Notes under the pieces: model-generated
What the model saw: the letters and a program-made list of their open reading frames with translations, nothing else
Databases searched by the model: none
Told to the model about the DNA's origin: nothing
Assembly: GCF_015354735.1 (NCBI RefSeq)
Contig: NZ_JACEFJ010000003.1
Coordinates: forward strand, 372,001-436,000
DNA from: Pararhodonellum marinum
GTDB taxonomy: Bacteria; Bacteroidota; Bacteroidia; Cytophagales; Cyclobacteriaceae
Reading direction: 5' to 3'
Length of the DNA stretch: 64,000 nucleotides
Shown: in pieces, positions 8,996-17,382 of the stretch
Position numbering within the stretch: position 1 is the first letter of the stretch
Layout: each line of letters begins with the position of its first letter
Made by a program: the position numbers and the translations under genes

Positions 8996-9649
8996 TCATT
9001 TTATAAAACTTTCGGATAAGATCTTTTCCTTTTTGGAGCCAAGATAGATTTCCACTACCAGCAAATTAAGGGTCCAACTTGCCCAAGCAATAAAAGCATA
9101 TGCCGAGGCATTGGAGAGGTCAAAGTCCCAATTAAAAACGAAAATATAAAGCCTTAGTGTCACCGCGGCAAAGGCCAAACCAAAACTTCTTAATGCCCAC
9201 CTTCTATGACCTATGAGATTTTTGTTTTTGATAGCAAGAACCGCAGCGTAGGTAAATGCGATCCAGAGCAGGTTTTGGAAAAGAAAACTCAAAAAAACCA
9301 TCATGCCACGGCCTATAAAAAAGGTCATGCCGAGGGCTCCCGGTGCCACTAACAGTAAAACCGAGTATACATAAAACCTTCCTACGCACCTGTGCCATTG
9401 GCGGTATCTCTTGCTTGACAAGGGCAAAAGCTGTACCAATCCAGCAAGCAAGACCAAGCCTGCGGGAAGTACGTGAAGGTAATAAAACGGTAAATACCAA
9501 CCTGTTTGCACCGCATCAGCTTTAATCCTAAGAAATCCAAAATCGGGTGAAAAATTGAAATAACTGAAAGTGACCCAGACCAAAGGCACGATACATAAAA
9601 AGGCAAAAAAGATGAACCCCCAAACCAGCCATTTCTTCCAAAACTCCAT
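8996..9649 (-). CDS. DUF2306 family multi-pass membrane protein
   Basis: 217 residues with about six hydrophobic helices. DUF2306 hallmarks are visible: a helix with YYLHVLPAGLVLLAGLVQLL, then the polar RYRQWHRCVGRFYVY loop, and NLIGHRRWALRSF further on. The paired histidines (LH, WH, GH) suggest a heme- or quinone-type membrane site, but that is inference; the family function is unknown. Its ATG directly follows the stop codon of the lipoprotein gene upstream (TAA at 9650-9652, ATG at 9647-9649), so the two are almost certainly co-transcribed and translationally coupled. A distant relative with a similar HFHG/HRLTGK layout lies at 27466. Confidence 0.8.
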   Translation of the reverse strand: MEFWKKWLVWGFIFFAFLCIVPLVWVTFSYFNFSPDFGFLRIKADAVQTGWYLPFYYLHVLPAGLVLLAGLVQLLPLSSKRYRQWHRCVGRFYVYSVLLLVAPGALGMTFFIGRGMMVFLSFLFQNLLWIAFTYAAVLAIKNKNLIGHRRWALRSFGLAFAAVTLRLYIFVFNWDFDLSNASAYAFIAWASWTLNLLVVEIYLGSKKEKILSESFIK

Positions 9650-11503
9650 TTATCTACTGGCTAGGGTCTTGGGCAGAAGGCCGCCCAAAAAATCAAAATT
9701 GTGCCTTTCTATTTCGGATAATTGCTGGACTACTTTTTCCAGGGAGGGTTCTTTTTCCAACACATTCTCTTCATAATGGTAATTGAGATAGTAAAAATAA
9801 CTACCCCGTTCAGAATCGGGAAAAAGGTACCCGTTGTCTGCCAAGAGTTCATCCAACATAAACTGTATGGTATGGGCAGACAAAAAATCTGTTTTTACGG
9901 AGGTGCCTTCATCCATGTTTATCAAATATTTCCCCTTCAAATAGCTGCTATCCATTTTTACAAACTTGGTTTGGGCAAAGATCCTTTGATTTGGCAGGTC
10001 TTGGAAATTACCGTTTTCTTCAATTTGGAAATAATAATAATTGGAGATCCCGGATTCTGGAACATCTATTTCCCAAAACCAGTAAGGATGAGTGGTCTTA
10101 CCCTCGAACAAGTCGGATTCAGCAATATACCGGATTGACATCATGTCCATCCCGCTGTATTTCTGGACGGATTGGATTTTGTTTTGATCATCGGTTACCA
10201 TCATCTTGTTATAGTGGTAAAACTCCTCGCGTCCTTCCATGTATTTTTCTTTGACCAAAACTATAAAAGCATTGAATTTGTCCTTTAAAGTTTGAATGCT
10301 GAAACCTGTAAACTCCTTGCGCTCAATGCCTGCATTGAATACATGCCTCGTGGTCATAAATCCGTTTTCTATGGTATCCATCACCTGCATGGACACCAGA
10401 TAGGAAGGAGGTACTACAAAACCATCCCCCAAATGTTCTTGTTTGGGGATTTCCATCATGGCCTGATTGCCTTGCTGAATGATCAGATCCTTATTCAGAT
10501 AGCGGTAATTTGCCAAAAAATCATCGATCTGAGCAATAGGAGGAAGGCCTTCAGAATACAAAAAATCACTGCTGAACCAGCCTGTTCTATTACCATCTTT
10601 GGCAATGATCACATTTTTTTCTCCGGAATAGGGGATCAAAACATCATAAACTGCCGGAATGACGGGAAGTTTTGACTCCAGGTGATACATGCCATATTTC
10701 CCCTGGTCCTTGACTTCTACCAGGTTGGCCATATCAAATCCCAAAGTACCTATCAGATCATATTCCGCTGGAATGATAACCGATCCCTTTTCATCCAGCA
10801 AACCCATTTTGTAGAAAGGTGATGGTTTTGCTGTAGAATCAATTTTTTCGATATCATAGACGTATTTTGGATTTGCCCATTCACCTTTGGTGAAATAAAA
10901 GTAAAGGCGGTCCTGGTATCTGGTAAACCAAATGATAGAATCCACTCCGGATTGCAGCCTTTCCACGATGTCATACACCCCTTTTCTTTTTTCGTATTCC
11001 AAAGCAAACTCCGTTGCCCAAAAATCCCTTTGATAGAAGGCATGGTGCCTTTGATGGAGCAAATCGCCATCAATTTCGGTGATCAAAAAAGCATCACCGA
11101 ATTTGGTAAAACTGGTCTGTATGGTAAATCTTTCAGGTTCCTGGTCTGGAAAATGAGGATTTACCAAGGTCACAGGGATCACAGCAATGGCTGATTCTCC
11201 ATTGTATTGGTCGAACTTGGCATTGGCAAAATCCAGATGGCACTGTACATTATAATTTTTTTTGTTCTTTAGGATGTCCACCAAAGTTGTGATGGCCTCT
11301 TTGGATCGGTTCAGCTTAAAAAAAGCAATAAGCTCACCATCGTTTTTCGATGCGATTTTTTCCTGAAACTCTTCGGTGAAAGCTTCGGAAAAAACCGTTA
11401 AATCCATCACAGGTTCTTCTTCAGGAGTTTGATGGCCACAGGCCGAAAAGACTGCCAAGGCAGCGACGCAAATCATTGGGAAGAACAGATTAAATTTTGC
11501 CAT
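9650..11503 (-). CDS. Large lipoprotein with WG-like repeats
   Basis: 617 residues. Residues 1-22 are a lipoprotein signal with lipobox FSAC, so it should be lipid-anchored. About residues 230-330 contain WG/KWG-type repeats: GLLDEKGSVIIPAEYD, then YGMYHLESKLPVIPAVYD, then a third with TGWFSSD. The N-terminal 200 residues read as a separate alpha/beta domain and the C-terminal half as beta-rich; neither is recognised. WG repeats form beta-solenoid or propeller scaffolds of unknown ligand. The gene is first in a two-gene unit with the DUF2306 membrane protein, which suggests a joint envelope role. Confidence 0.7.
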   Translation of the reverse strand: MAKFNLFFPMICVAALAVFSACGHQTPEEEPVMDLTVFSEAFTEEFQEKIASKNDGELIAFFKLNRSKEAITTLVDILKNKKNYNVQCHLDFANAKFDQYNGESAIAVIPVTLVNPHFPDQEPERFTIQTSFTKFGDAFLITEIDGDLLHQRHHAFYQRDFWATEFALEYEKRKGVYDIVERLQSGVDSIIWFTRYQDRLYFYFTKGEWANPKYVYDIEKIDSTAKPSPFYKMGLLDEKGSVIIPAEYDLIGTLGFDMANLVEVKDQGKYGMYHLESKLPVIPAVYDVLIPYSGEKNVIIAKDGNRTGWFSSDFLYSEGLPPIAQIDDFLANYRYLNKDLIIQQGNQAMMEIPKQEHLGDGFVVPPSYLVSMQVMDTIENGFMTTRHVFNAGIERKEFTGFSIQTLKDKFNAFIVLVKEKYMEGREEFYHYNKMMVTDDQNKIQSVQKYSGMDMMSIRYIAESDLFEGKTTHPYWFWEIDVPESGISNYYYFQIEENGNFQDLPNQRIFAQTKFVKMDSSYLKGKYLINMDEGTSVKTDFLSAHTIQFMLDELLADNGYLFPDSERGSYFYYLNYHYEENVLEKEPSLEKVVQQLSEIERHNFDFLGGLLPKTLASR

Positions 11504-11873
11504 AAGTCAGTCAGAACAAAACGAAAACTACCAAATAATTTCTTAATTTGAAATAGGGGGAATAGGCTGATCAAAAAATATTTTATGGTTATCCGCTTCT
11601 TTGCCAGTAAGCCAATATGCTACTTCAAATGGGTCGGATGCGGAACAAAGTTGGAAGACCCCAGCCTGTCGGAGGGCCGGTATGTCCCTGATATTTCAGT
11701 TTCCCGGCGAGCATTGCATTGAATTAGCATTTTACTGGCGACAATGCCTACATACATCAATTAAGTGGAATTAATTATTCCCATTTTAGGAATTTCCCCT
11801 TTTTCCGGAATTTATAAAATCCTTTGAAAAAATAAGTAAATACTTTTAATTATATTTCAAATGACATATATTA
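11504..11873. other. Divergent intergenic region with a possible minus-strand coding remnant
   Basis: 370 bp between the lipoprotein (minus) and the antitoxin (plus). On the minus strand, about 11543-11692 stays open for 50 codons and reads like protein (it includes FEVAYWLTGKEADNH) but has no start codon. It may be the tail of a lost gene or chance. The right-hand end holds inverted repeats near the antitoxin start, listed separately. Confidence 0.35.
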
Positions 11874-11881
11874 GTGTGTCA
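11834..11881 (+). promoter_or_regulatory. Candidate autoregulatory operator of the antitoxin-toxin operon
   Basis: Two small inverted repeats lie just before the antitoxin ATG at 11883: AAGTAAATACTT (11834-11845) and TGACA-N10-TGTCA (11862-11881). Antitoxins with DNA-binding domains usually repress their own operon from such palindromes. The placement fits; binding is not shown. Confidence 0.35.
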
Positions 11882-11882
11882 A

Positions 11883-12428
11883 ATGAAAAAAGGTAAAAAA
11901 TATATCAAGCTAGATTCAAAAGAATCTGAGCAACTGACAGATTATCAAGTGCCTTATGGTACTGTGGATACTTTTGTGATCAGTAGAGGGGGGAATCAAG
12001 TCAGTTATGAGGTCAAAAGTGGCTTTGGTTACTTCTTAAAAGACCTGAAAGACACCCATAGTTTGGTTGAAGTAGGGGAAAAGCTAGAAAAAAACCTGAC
12101 TTTTGCAGAGATTTCACCGATTATCGATTTTTTGGCGCTCAAGATGGTGGATGTGTCCAAGGCAGCGTCTGTTTCTCCCAGTACGGTTTCGAGGTGGACA
12201 GCTGAAAGTCTTATTGGAACTCCGGGATCCTATCAGTTTTTCAAGATGGATGAGGCCATCAAAAAAGGCATGGAGGTATTCGGTCAGCAATCCCGTTTGA
12301 AAGCCTGGCTTAGCAGCCCCAATTTTGCGCTGGGCAATTCGGTTCCTGCCGATCTGATGGTATCCATGACAGGAATAGAGCTGGTGCATGAAGCCATAGA
12401 TGCCCTTCATTTTGGCAATGTCCTTTAA
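11883..12428 (+). CDS. Xre/MbcA/ParS-type antitoxin of a RES toxin system
   Basis: 181 residues. The middle (about 75-125) contains a helix-turn-helix-like stretch (KMVDVSKAASVSPSTVSRW). The C-terminal 60 residues match the toxin-binding DUF2384 pattern: a helix ending EVFGQQSRLKAWLSSPNFAL, then a turn and GIELVHEAIDAL. It pairs with the RES gene two bases downstream, the standard operon order. It should neutralise the RES toxin and repress the operon. I chose the ATG at 11883; a GTG three codons upstream (11874) is in frame but lies inside a candidate operator. The N-terminal 60 residues are not assigned. Confidence 0.85.
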   Translation: MKKGKKYIKLDSKESEQLTDYQVPYGTVDTFVISRGGNQVSYEVKSGFGYFLKDLKDTHSLVEVGEKLEKNLTFAEISPIIDFLALKMVDVSKAASVSPSTVSRWTAESLIGTPGSYQFFKMDEAIKKGMEVFGQQSRLKAWLSSPNFALGNSVPADLMVSMTGIELVHEAIDALHFGNVL

Positions 12429-12430
12429 GC

Positions 12431-12898
12431 ATGTTGTACTATTATCGCATGATGTCCGAAAAATACCACACAGCACCCTATAGCTGTTCTTTGTCAGGGG
12501 GAAGGTGGAACCCTAAAGGTTTTCCTATGATTTATGCGGGAAGTACAGCGGCCCTGGCTGCTTTGGAGTATTTGTGCATCAAAGGCACCTCGGTAGCCAT
12601 GGAACCTTGGTTTGTGGTCATTTATGAAATAAAGGACAGCAATCTGATCGGAACCATGGAAAAAAACAGTCTTCCTGAACAATGGGATGTGTTGCCCCAT
12701 GGCAAGGCCACACAGGAATTTGGCAAACTCTGGCTGATGGAGAAATCATTTCCCTTTTTAAAGGTTCCTTCTGCCAGGTTACACACTTCATTTTATCCTG
12801 ATGAGCACAATCTTTTGGTCAATCCTATATTTCCGGATATCCATGGTTTTTTTAAGGTAATGGATGTAAGAAAGTTTGCTTACAAACTGGGGGTATAG
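12431..12898 (+). CDS. RES domain toxin (NAD-consuming)
   Basis: 155 residues, the normal size for a RES toxin. The three residues that name the domain are visible: Arg25 in GGRWNPKG, Glu46 in ALEYL and Ser114 in KVPSA. The C-terminal pattern HNLLVNPIFPDI is also typical. Known RES toxins degrade NAD+ or ADP-ribosylate targets and stop growth until neutralised by the partner antitoxin. The ATG lies two bases after the antitoxin stop, so translation is probably coupled. All key residues are present, so the toxin is likely functional. Confidence 0.88.
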   Translation: MLYYYRMMSEKYHTAPYSCSLSGGRWNPKGFPMIYAGSTAALAALEYLCIKGTSVAMEPWFVVIYEIKDSNLIGTMEKNSLPEQWDVLPHGKATQEFGKLWLMEKSFPFLKVPSARLHTSFYPDEHNLLVNPIFPDIHGFFKVMDVRKFAYKLGV

Positions 12899-12967
12899 GT
12901 AGAAAGTGGAAGAGTTGTTTTGCCCTTTGATTTAATAGCGACATATGATCAGCCTGAAGCTTAGTCA

Positions 12968-13324
12968 TCAAGGATTGAGAACAGCGCCGGTTTCTTTTGG
13001 GATGCTATCTTCAAATTTAACGGCGGTACCAGAAATGGTAAAAGACCTTTCCAAGGAGGTAAGCCTGACATTGATCAAACCGTCTGCTCCTTCATCTTTG
13101 GCTCTTTTGACCAAGCGGTCCATCAGTCTATTGGCATCCATGGGCCAGCCGCTTCTTACTTCGATAAAATTGAGCTCCCTGAAACTTCTGTCCGGCACCT
13201 TGGCGGTATAGATTTCCATGCCTTCATAACTGTCCTCCAGACCGGATAAAGACATGGTAGAGGTACAACTTGCAAAAATAGCAAGGATTAAAAATCCGAA
13301 CAAAAAGGGCAAGTGCTTTTTCAT
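12968..13324 (-). CDS. Small lipoprotein, YbjQ/DUF4156-like
   Basis: 118 residues. A lipoprotein signal ends in the lipobox IFASC (Cys20). The mature part has a GLEDSYEGMEIYTAKVPDRS start, then a helix rich in Arg/Lys (LMDRLVKRAKDEGADGLINVR) and a final strand pair ending SGTAVKF. The helix plus ADGLINV plus GTAV layout resembles YbjQ/DUF4156-type small proteins, but this is a resemblance only. It is likely transcribed alone, convergent with the toxin-antitoxin operon. Confidence 0.65.
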   Translation of the reverse strand: MKKHLPFLFGFLILAIFASCTSTMSLSGLEDSYEGMEIYTAKVPDRSFRELNFIEVRSGWPMDANRLMDRLVKRAKDEGADGLINVRLTSLERSFTISGTAVKFEDSIPKETGAVLNP

Positions 13325-13406
13325 AGTGACAGAGTTGAAAATTTATGAATAGTTAATGAAATAACGGTGTTTTTCATGGTAAGGTTGTTTATGAATAAGT
13401 TACATT

Positions 13407-13490
13407 GTTGGTACCCAGCGCTTACTTGAAGCTGGTTATAAATTCCGTTTTCCCACTATAGAAGAGGCTTTAGTGGATCTTTGCGAGTAG
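13407..13490 (+). pseudogene. C-terminal remnant of a TIGR01777-type (DUF1731) epimerase
   Basis: An open stretch without a start reads VGTQRLLEAGYKFRFPTIEE and then ALVDLCE before a stop at 13488-13490. This matches the extreme C-terminus of TIGR01777/YfcH-like SDR proteins, where the DUF1731 tail ends in RLLEAGF.FR.PTLE.AL. Upstream, the frame is closed by a TGA at 13392, so only about 28 codons remain. The rest of 13325-13637 holds nothing else I recognise. Confidence 0.6.
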
Positions 13491-13637
13491 GTAGGCCGGT
13501 AAAAAAACTAATCTTTGGATAGCATGTTGATAAGATTTAATAAATTATCATTCAAAGAAAAGCATAATTGTATAACTAAAAATTAATTATTATTTTGAGG
13601 AATCATTAGGTCATTGAACATTCCAAAAATCAATAAA

Positions 13638-14222
13638 ATGAAAGTACTAAAATTTAAATTAAAATTTTGGTCAAATGTATTTTCACAGATGCTATGTTTG
13701 ATGCTTATAAGTGCCTGTGCAAATGAACAATGTGAGAATGTAAGGTTTGAAATTATACGTTTTGGACTTACACCTCGATCAATATCTATACCGAGTGGTA
13801 ATGGTGGTAATGGCATTTGGAGAAATGAAGATATGCTGAATATTGACAGATTGGTGATGAGGATAGAGATGGCTAAAAATCCCGATAGGGGATCTAACCT
13901 TGATGGTGAATGTACGGTTTGGAATAAAATCAATCCTGCAGTTAATATCAGACTTATCAGTAACAAAGATTTCAACCCTGCCTTTCCAGCAGGAAGTGAT
14001 TTGACAGAAATAGTAAACTTTACACATTTTCTTCAGGAATATACTAAAGAAGATTTTATTGATAATCATTTGAATAGAAGTAACTGGAATGATTTTTATT
14101 TTACTTTTGAGGTTAATCCAGAAACTGAAGACCTGCATACTTTTATTTTGATTGCCGACTTGGAAGATGGGACAACGATGGAGTCTTTTCCAGTTGAAGT
14201 ATTGTTAATACCTTCTGAATAG
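13638..14222 (+). CDS. Lipoprotein of unknown function
   Basis: 194 residues from the ATG at 13638. A basic start, a hydrophobic core and the lipobox LISAC (Cys near residue 24) mark a lipoprotein. The mature protein has a Gly/Asn-rich loop (PSGNGGNGIWRNEDM) and several beta strands, and it ends in an ADLEDGTTMESFPVEV strand as in small secreted beta-sandwich proteins. No family recognised. The frame is open upstream to a TTG at 13614, but the signal peptide supports the ATG. The region is more AT-rich than its neighbours, hinting at a recently acquired or fast-evolving gene. Confidence 0.65.
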   Translation: MKVLKFKLKFWSNVFSQMLCLMLISACANEQCENVRFEIIRFGLTPRSISIPSGNGGNGIWRNEDMLNIDRLVMRIEMAKNPDRGSNLDGECTVWNKINPAVNIRLISNKDFNPAFPAGSDLTEIVNFTHFLQEYTKEDFIDNHLNRSNWNDFYFTFEVNPETEDLHTFILIADLEDGTTMESFPVEVLLIPSE

Positions 14223-14358
14223 AATGATAAGAATTACAAAGGGGATTTGTAAAGGTTATGTATTGTTATATAATTTACATTATGTTAAATAAAGAATTGT
14301 AAATCCCTCCCTTTTTTGATTTGAGCTCGGATTTGTGTAATCTTATTGCCTTATCCTA

Positions 14359-15831
14359 ATGGCTATGCAATCATCCCCCATTTCGAGGGTTGGTCTCTTT
14401 TTGGGACCGGTTTTATTTTTCGCTGTTCTCTGGTTTTGGTTTCCTGCCGGCATGGTTCAGGAAGCCCGCATCATGTTGGCCGTCACCGCTTGGGTGGCGA
14501 CCTGGTGGATTACCGAAGCCATACCGATCGCAGCCACTGCTTTACTTCCTTTGGTATTGCTGCCATTGCTTGGGGCCTTGCCCATCGGTCAGGCGGCGAG
14601 CAATTATGCGCATCCCATGGTTTTGCTGTATATGGGTGGATTTATGATTGCAGCAGCTATAGAAAAATGGAACCTGCACCGCCGCATTGCCCTGACCATC
14701 ATCCATTGGATCGGCAGCCATGTTAGGATGATCATTCTGGGTTTTATGGTGGCCACGGCCTTTCTTTCCATGTGGATTTCCAATACGGCCACCACACTGA
14801 TGATGTTGCCCATCGCCATGGCTGTGGTCAAACAGATGGATGTCGATCCTTTGGATCAGAGCCTTCGGCCACAAGCCATCGGAAAGGCCTTGATGCTTGG
14901 CATTGCTTACAGCGCATCCATTGGCGGTGTGGCCACCCTGATCGGTACCCCTACCAATATCATTCTAGCCGGAGTGATCAAGGAAATCTACGGCGTGGAG
15001 ATTTCCTTTGCCCAGTGGATGCTGTTTGGTTTGCCCATCAGCGTGCTGCTATTGGGCATCTGTTGGTGGTATTTGGTCAGGTTTGCCTATCACCTGCCCA
15101 AAGGCCTTCAGATAGCCGGTGGACAGACAGAAATCGAAAAGCAGCTGCATGATCTCGGCCCTATCGGCAAGGCAGAAATCAGAGTCTTGGTGGTTTTTTT
15201 GTTGGTCAGCTTTTTCTGGATTACCCGGGATCTGATCTGGAACCGATTGATTCCACAGTTGGATGATACCATCATTGCGGTTTGTGGGGTCCTTCTGCTC
15301 TTTGTGCTCCCCTCCTCCCATAATCAAACTAAGTTATTAGATTGGAAGACCGCAGAAAGCATTCCCTGGGGCATTTTGATCCTATTTGGAGGTGGTTTGG
15401 CCTTGGCGGAAGGCTTCAAAACCACTGGATTGGCTGACTGGATCGGTGGACAATTTGTCTTCTTAGACTATCTGCCCTATTGGTTGTTTCTGTTGTTTGT
15501 TATTTTTTCCGTAAATTTTCTCACCGAGATTACCTCCAATGTGGCTACTGCGTCCATGTTGTTGCCCATTCTTTCCGCTGTGGCCATCTCCATGAATATA
15601 CACCCGTATGGTCTGATGGTCGGTGCGACGATGGCAGCAAGTTGTGCCTTTATGCTGCCGGTGGCCACACCTCCCAATGCGGTGGTCTTTGGGTCTGGCT
15701 ACTTGACCATCCCTGACATGGTACGGGCCGGCTTGTGGATGAACCTTATTTCCATTCTCCTCGTGGCATTTTTTACCTATTTCCTGTTGCCTTTGCTCTG
15801 GAATATCGATTTAAGCTTCAATCCCTTTTGA
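14359..15831 (+). CDS. DASS/SLC13-family sodium-coupled anion transporter
   Basis: 490 residues with about 11-12 hydrophobic segments. The divalent anion/sodium symporter family is indicated by the two SNT-type substrate and sodium motifs: ISNTATTLMMLPIAM near residue 137 and TEITSNVATASMLLPI near 390. The family block SIGGVATLIGTPTNII lies near 195. Members import dicarboxylates, citrate, sulfate or phosphate with sodium; the substrate cannot be chosen from sequence. It is a full-length inner-membrane protein. The next gene (LytS-type kinase) starts about 110 bp later with its own candidate promoter, so it is probably not co-transcribed. Confidence 0.9.
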   Translation: MAMQSSPISRVGLFLGPVLFFAVLWFWFPAGMVQEARIMLAVTAWVATWWITEAIPIAATALLPLVLLPLLGALPIGQAASNYAHPMVLLYMGGFMIAAAIEKWNLHRRIALTIIHWIGSHVRMIILGFMVATAFLSMWISNTATTLMMLPIAMAVVKQMDVDPLDQSLRPQAIGKALMLGIAYSASIGGVATLIGTPTNIILAGVIKEIYGVEISFAQWMLFGLPISVLLLGICWWYLVRFAYHLPKGLQIAGGQTEIEKQLHDLGPIGKAEIRVLVVFLLVSFFWITRDLIWNRLIPQLDDTIIAVCGVLLLFVLPSSHNQTKLLDWKTAESIPWGILILFGGGLALAEGFKTTGLADWIGGQFVFLDYLPYWLFLLFVIFSVNFLTEITSNVATASMLLPILSAVAISMNIHPYGLMVGATMAASCAFMLPVATPPNAVVFGSGYLTIPDMVRAGLWMNLISILLVAFFTYFLLPLLWNIDLSFNPF

Positions 15832-15891
15832 TGGGCCAAATAGGGATAGATTGGGCCTATTCGTCCCCGGTATGGCGGAGTCTGTCACTTA

Positions 15892-15925
15892 TTTTTGTTT
15901 ACTTTACCCCCTTGGCCTATTCTTG
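15892..15925 (+). promoter_or_regulatory. Candidate Bacteroidota-type promoter for the LytS/LytTR operon
   Basis: A -33-like TTTTTG (15892-15897) and a -7-like TATTCTTG (15918-15925; consensus TAnnTTTG) are spaced by 20 bp. They lie 17 bp before the chosen ATG at 15943. The match is partial (one mismatch in the -7 box). Confidence 0.4.
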
Positions 15926-15942
15926 TTGAAAAATCAAGACCT

Positions 15943-17382
15943 ATGAAATCAAGAGCTTTGCAGTTTAGGGAGATTGAATGGTGGTTGCTTACCATTTTGT
16001 TTCTGGCCATTATCCTGAGCAATTTCCTTCAAGGAGGAAATGTTTCTCATTTTCACAATGATGATTACATACGGACCGTCAGGTATTTCGCCAATATCTT
16101 TATTCCCATCATCCTATTCCTTGCTTTTTCTCTAGTCCATATCAAACTGATTCCCAATTATCTAAAGGACAAAAAGAAAGCAAAGTTTATCATTTACTCC
16201 CTGTTGGTGTTTTTTGCTTCCATGGGCCTTACCCTTGCATTTGCTTTCAATGCCGAATACACCCAAGATGCTTGGATGCCATTTTATTTCAATACCATTG
16301 CGGTCTATGTGGGTTATCTTGTTGCGGTCAAGATTCTGCAGGAACTCGTTCACCCTCCCCGACTGCAGGATTACCTGATTTACAATATCCTCCGGTTGTT
16401 GGCCATCTACATTTTCACCCTTATATTCTTGTTTCAGTTACAGTTTGTCGTACTTCCAGATCCGGTTTTGGTCACCTACGCCATCATTTTACCCGCTTTT
16501 ATTTTAGTAGTGGTTTACAATTTCTTTTTGATCTATCAATACCGGAAAGCCAACAGAACCTCCGAAGCCAATGCGTATTACATACTGCTATTGGCCGGGG
16601 TTCTTGGGCTTACCCTTTTTGTTGCCATTAATTCACACTCTTTTGTTCCGGTCTATTTTGGGGTTGGTATGGTATTATTGATCATGGTCATTATCATACC
16701 CCTGTCCAATCTGTTTTTTAAAAAATATGAGGCCATTCTGGGAGAAATCAATACGTTGTCTTATCAGGTGGATCAGGGACAAGCCAACCTGGATTTTCTC
16801 CGTTCACAGATCAATCCCCATTTCCTGTTCAATTCACTCAATACGCTGTACGGCACTGCCCTGCAGGAATCGGCCGAGAGAACGGCCGAGGGTGTTCAGA
16901 AACTCGGTGACATGATGCGCTTTATGTTGCATGAAAACCACCGGGACAGAATCCCTGTGGAAAGGGAAAAGGAATACCTCCAACATTATGTGGATCTGCA
17001 GCTGCTCAGGCTCAAGGATCAGGAGAAGGTAGAAATTGTATTCAAAACCAAAGAGGAACCCTGTTCGGGAGAATTGGCTCCTATGCTGCTGATTCCTTTT
17101 GTGGAAAATGCCTTCAAGCATGGCATCAGTCTACAGAACAAATCATGGGTGAAGATCAACCTGACCTGTTCGGAACAAAAAGTGGACCTTGATGTACACA
17201 ACAGCATCCATCCCAAACAAGCCCAAGATCCCGAAATGGAAGCCTCAGGGGTAGGTTTGGCCAATGTAAGGAAGAGGCTTGAGCTCCTCTATGCCGAACA
17301 GCATGAACTGGTGATCCGGGAAAATGACATGGAGTTTTTCGTACATTTGACCCTGTATTTCAAACCACGCAAAAATGCTTGA
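15943..17382 (+). CDS. LytS/YehU-type sensor histidine kinase
   Basis: 479 residues from the ATG at 15943. The N-terminal 260 residues hold about seven hydrophobic helices, a membrane sensor of unknown signal. After a short coiled coil comes the His_kinase domain: RSQINPHFLFNSLNTLY with the phosphoacceptor His293, then a HATPase domain whose N-box is PFVENAFKHG and whose glycine box is GVGLANVRKRL. Unlike the kinases at 32489-64000, this is the LytS class. The gene overlaps its response regulator by 8 bp, so the pair works as one two-component system. The frame opens earlier at a TTG (15895), but the ATG follows a promoter-like site and is preferred. Confidence 0.9.
   Translation: MKSRALQFREIEWWLLTILFLAIILSNFLQGGNVSHFHNDDYIRTVRYFANIFIPIILFLAFSLVHIKLIPNYLKDKKKAKFIIYSLLVFFASMGLTLAFAFNAEYTQDAWMPFYFNTIAVYVGYLVAVKILQELVHPPRLQDYLIYNILRLLAIYIFTLIFLFQLQFVVLPDPVLVTYAIILPAFILVVVYNFFLIYQYRKANRTSEANAYYILLLAGVLGLTLFVAINSHSFVPVYFGVGMVLLIMVIIIPLSNLFFKKYEAILGEINTLSYQVDQGQANLDFLRSQINPHFLFNSLNTLYGTALQESAERTAEGVQKLGDMMRFMLHENHRDRIPVEREKEYLQHYVDLQLLRLKDQEKVEIVFKTKEEPCSGELAPMLLIPFVENAFKHGISLQNKSWVKINLTCSEQKVDLDVHNSIHPKQAQDPEMEASGVGLANVRKRLELLYAEQHELVIRENDMEFFVHLTLYFKPRKNA

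Noticed and set aside
14234-14307. Terminator after the lipoprotein gene at 13638
   Set aside because: Alternative stems exist (TTACAAA/TTTGTAA and GGGATTT/AAATCCC), but the compact one has no T-run and the other has a very long loop.
15049-15327. Minus-strand ORF opposite the SLC13 transporter
   Set aside because: Shadow of a strongly coded membrane protein; composition is unlike a real protein and no family pattern is visible.
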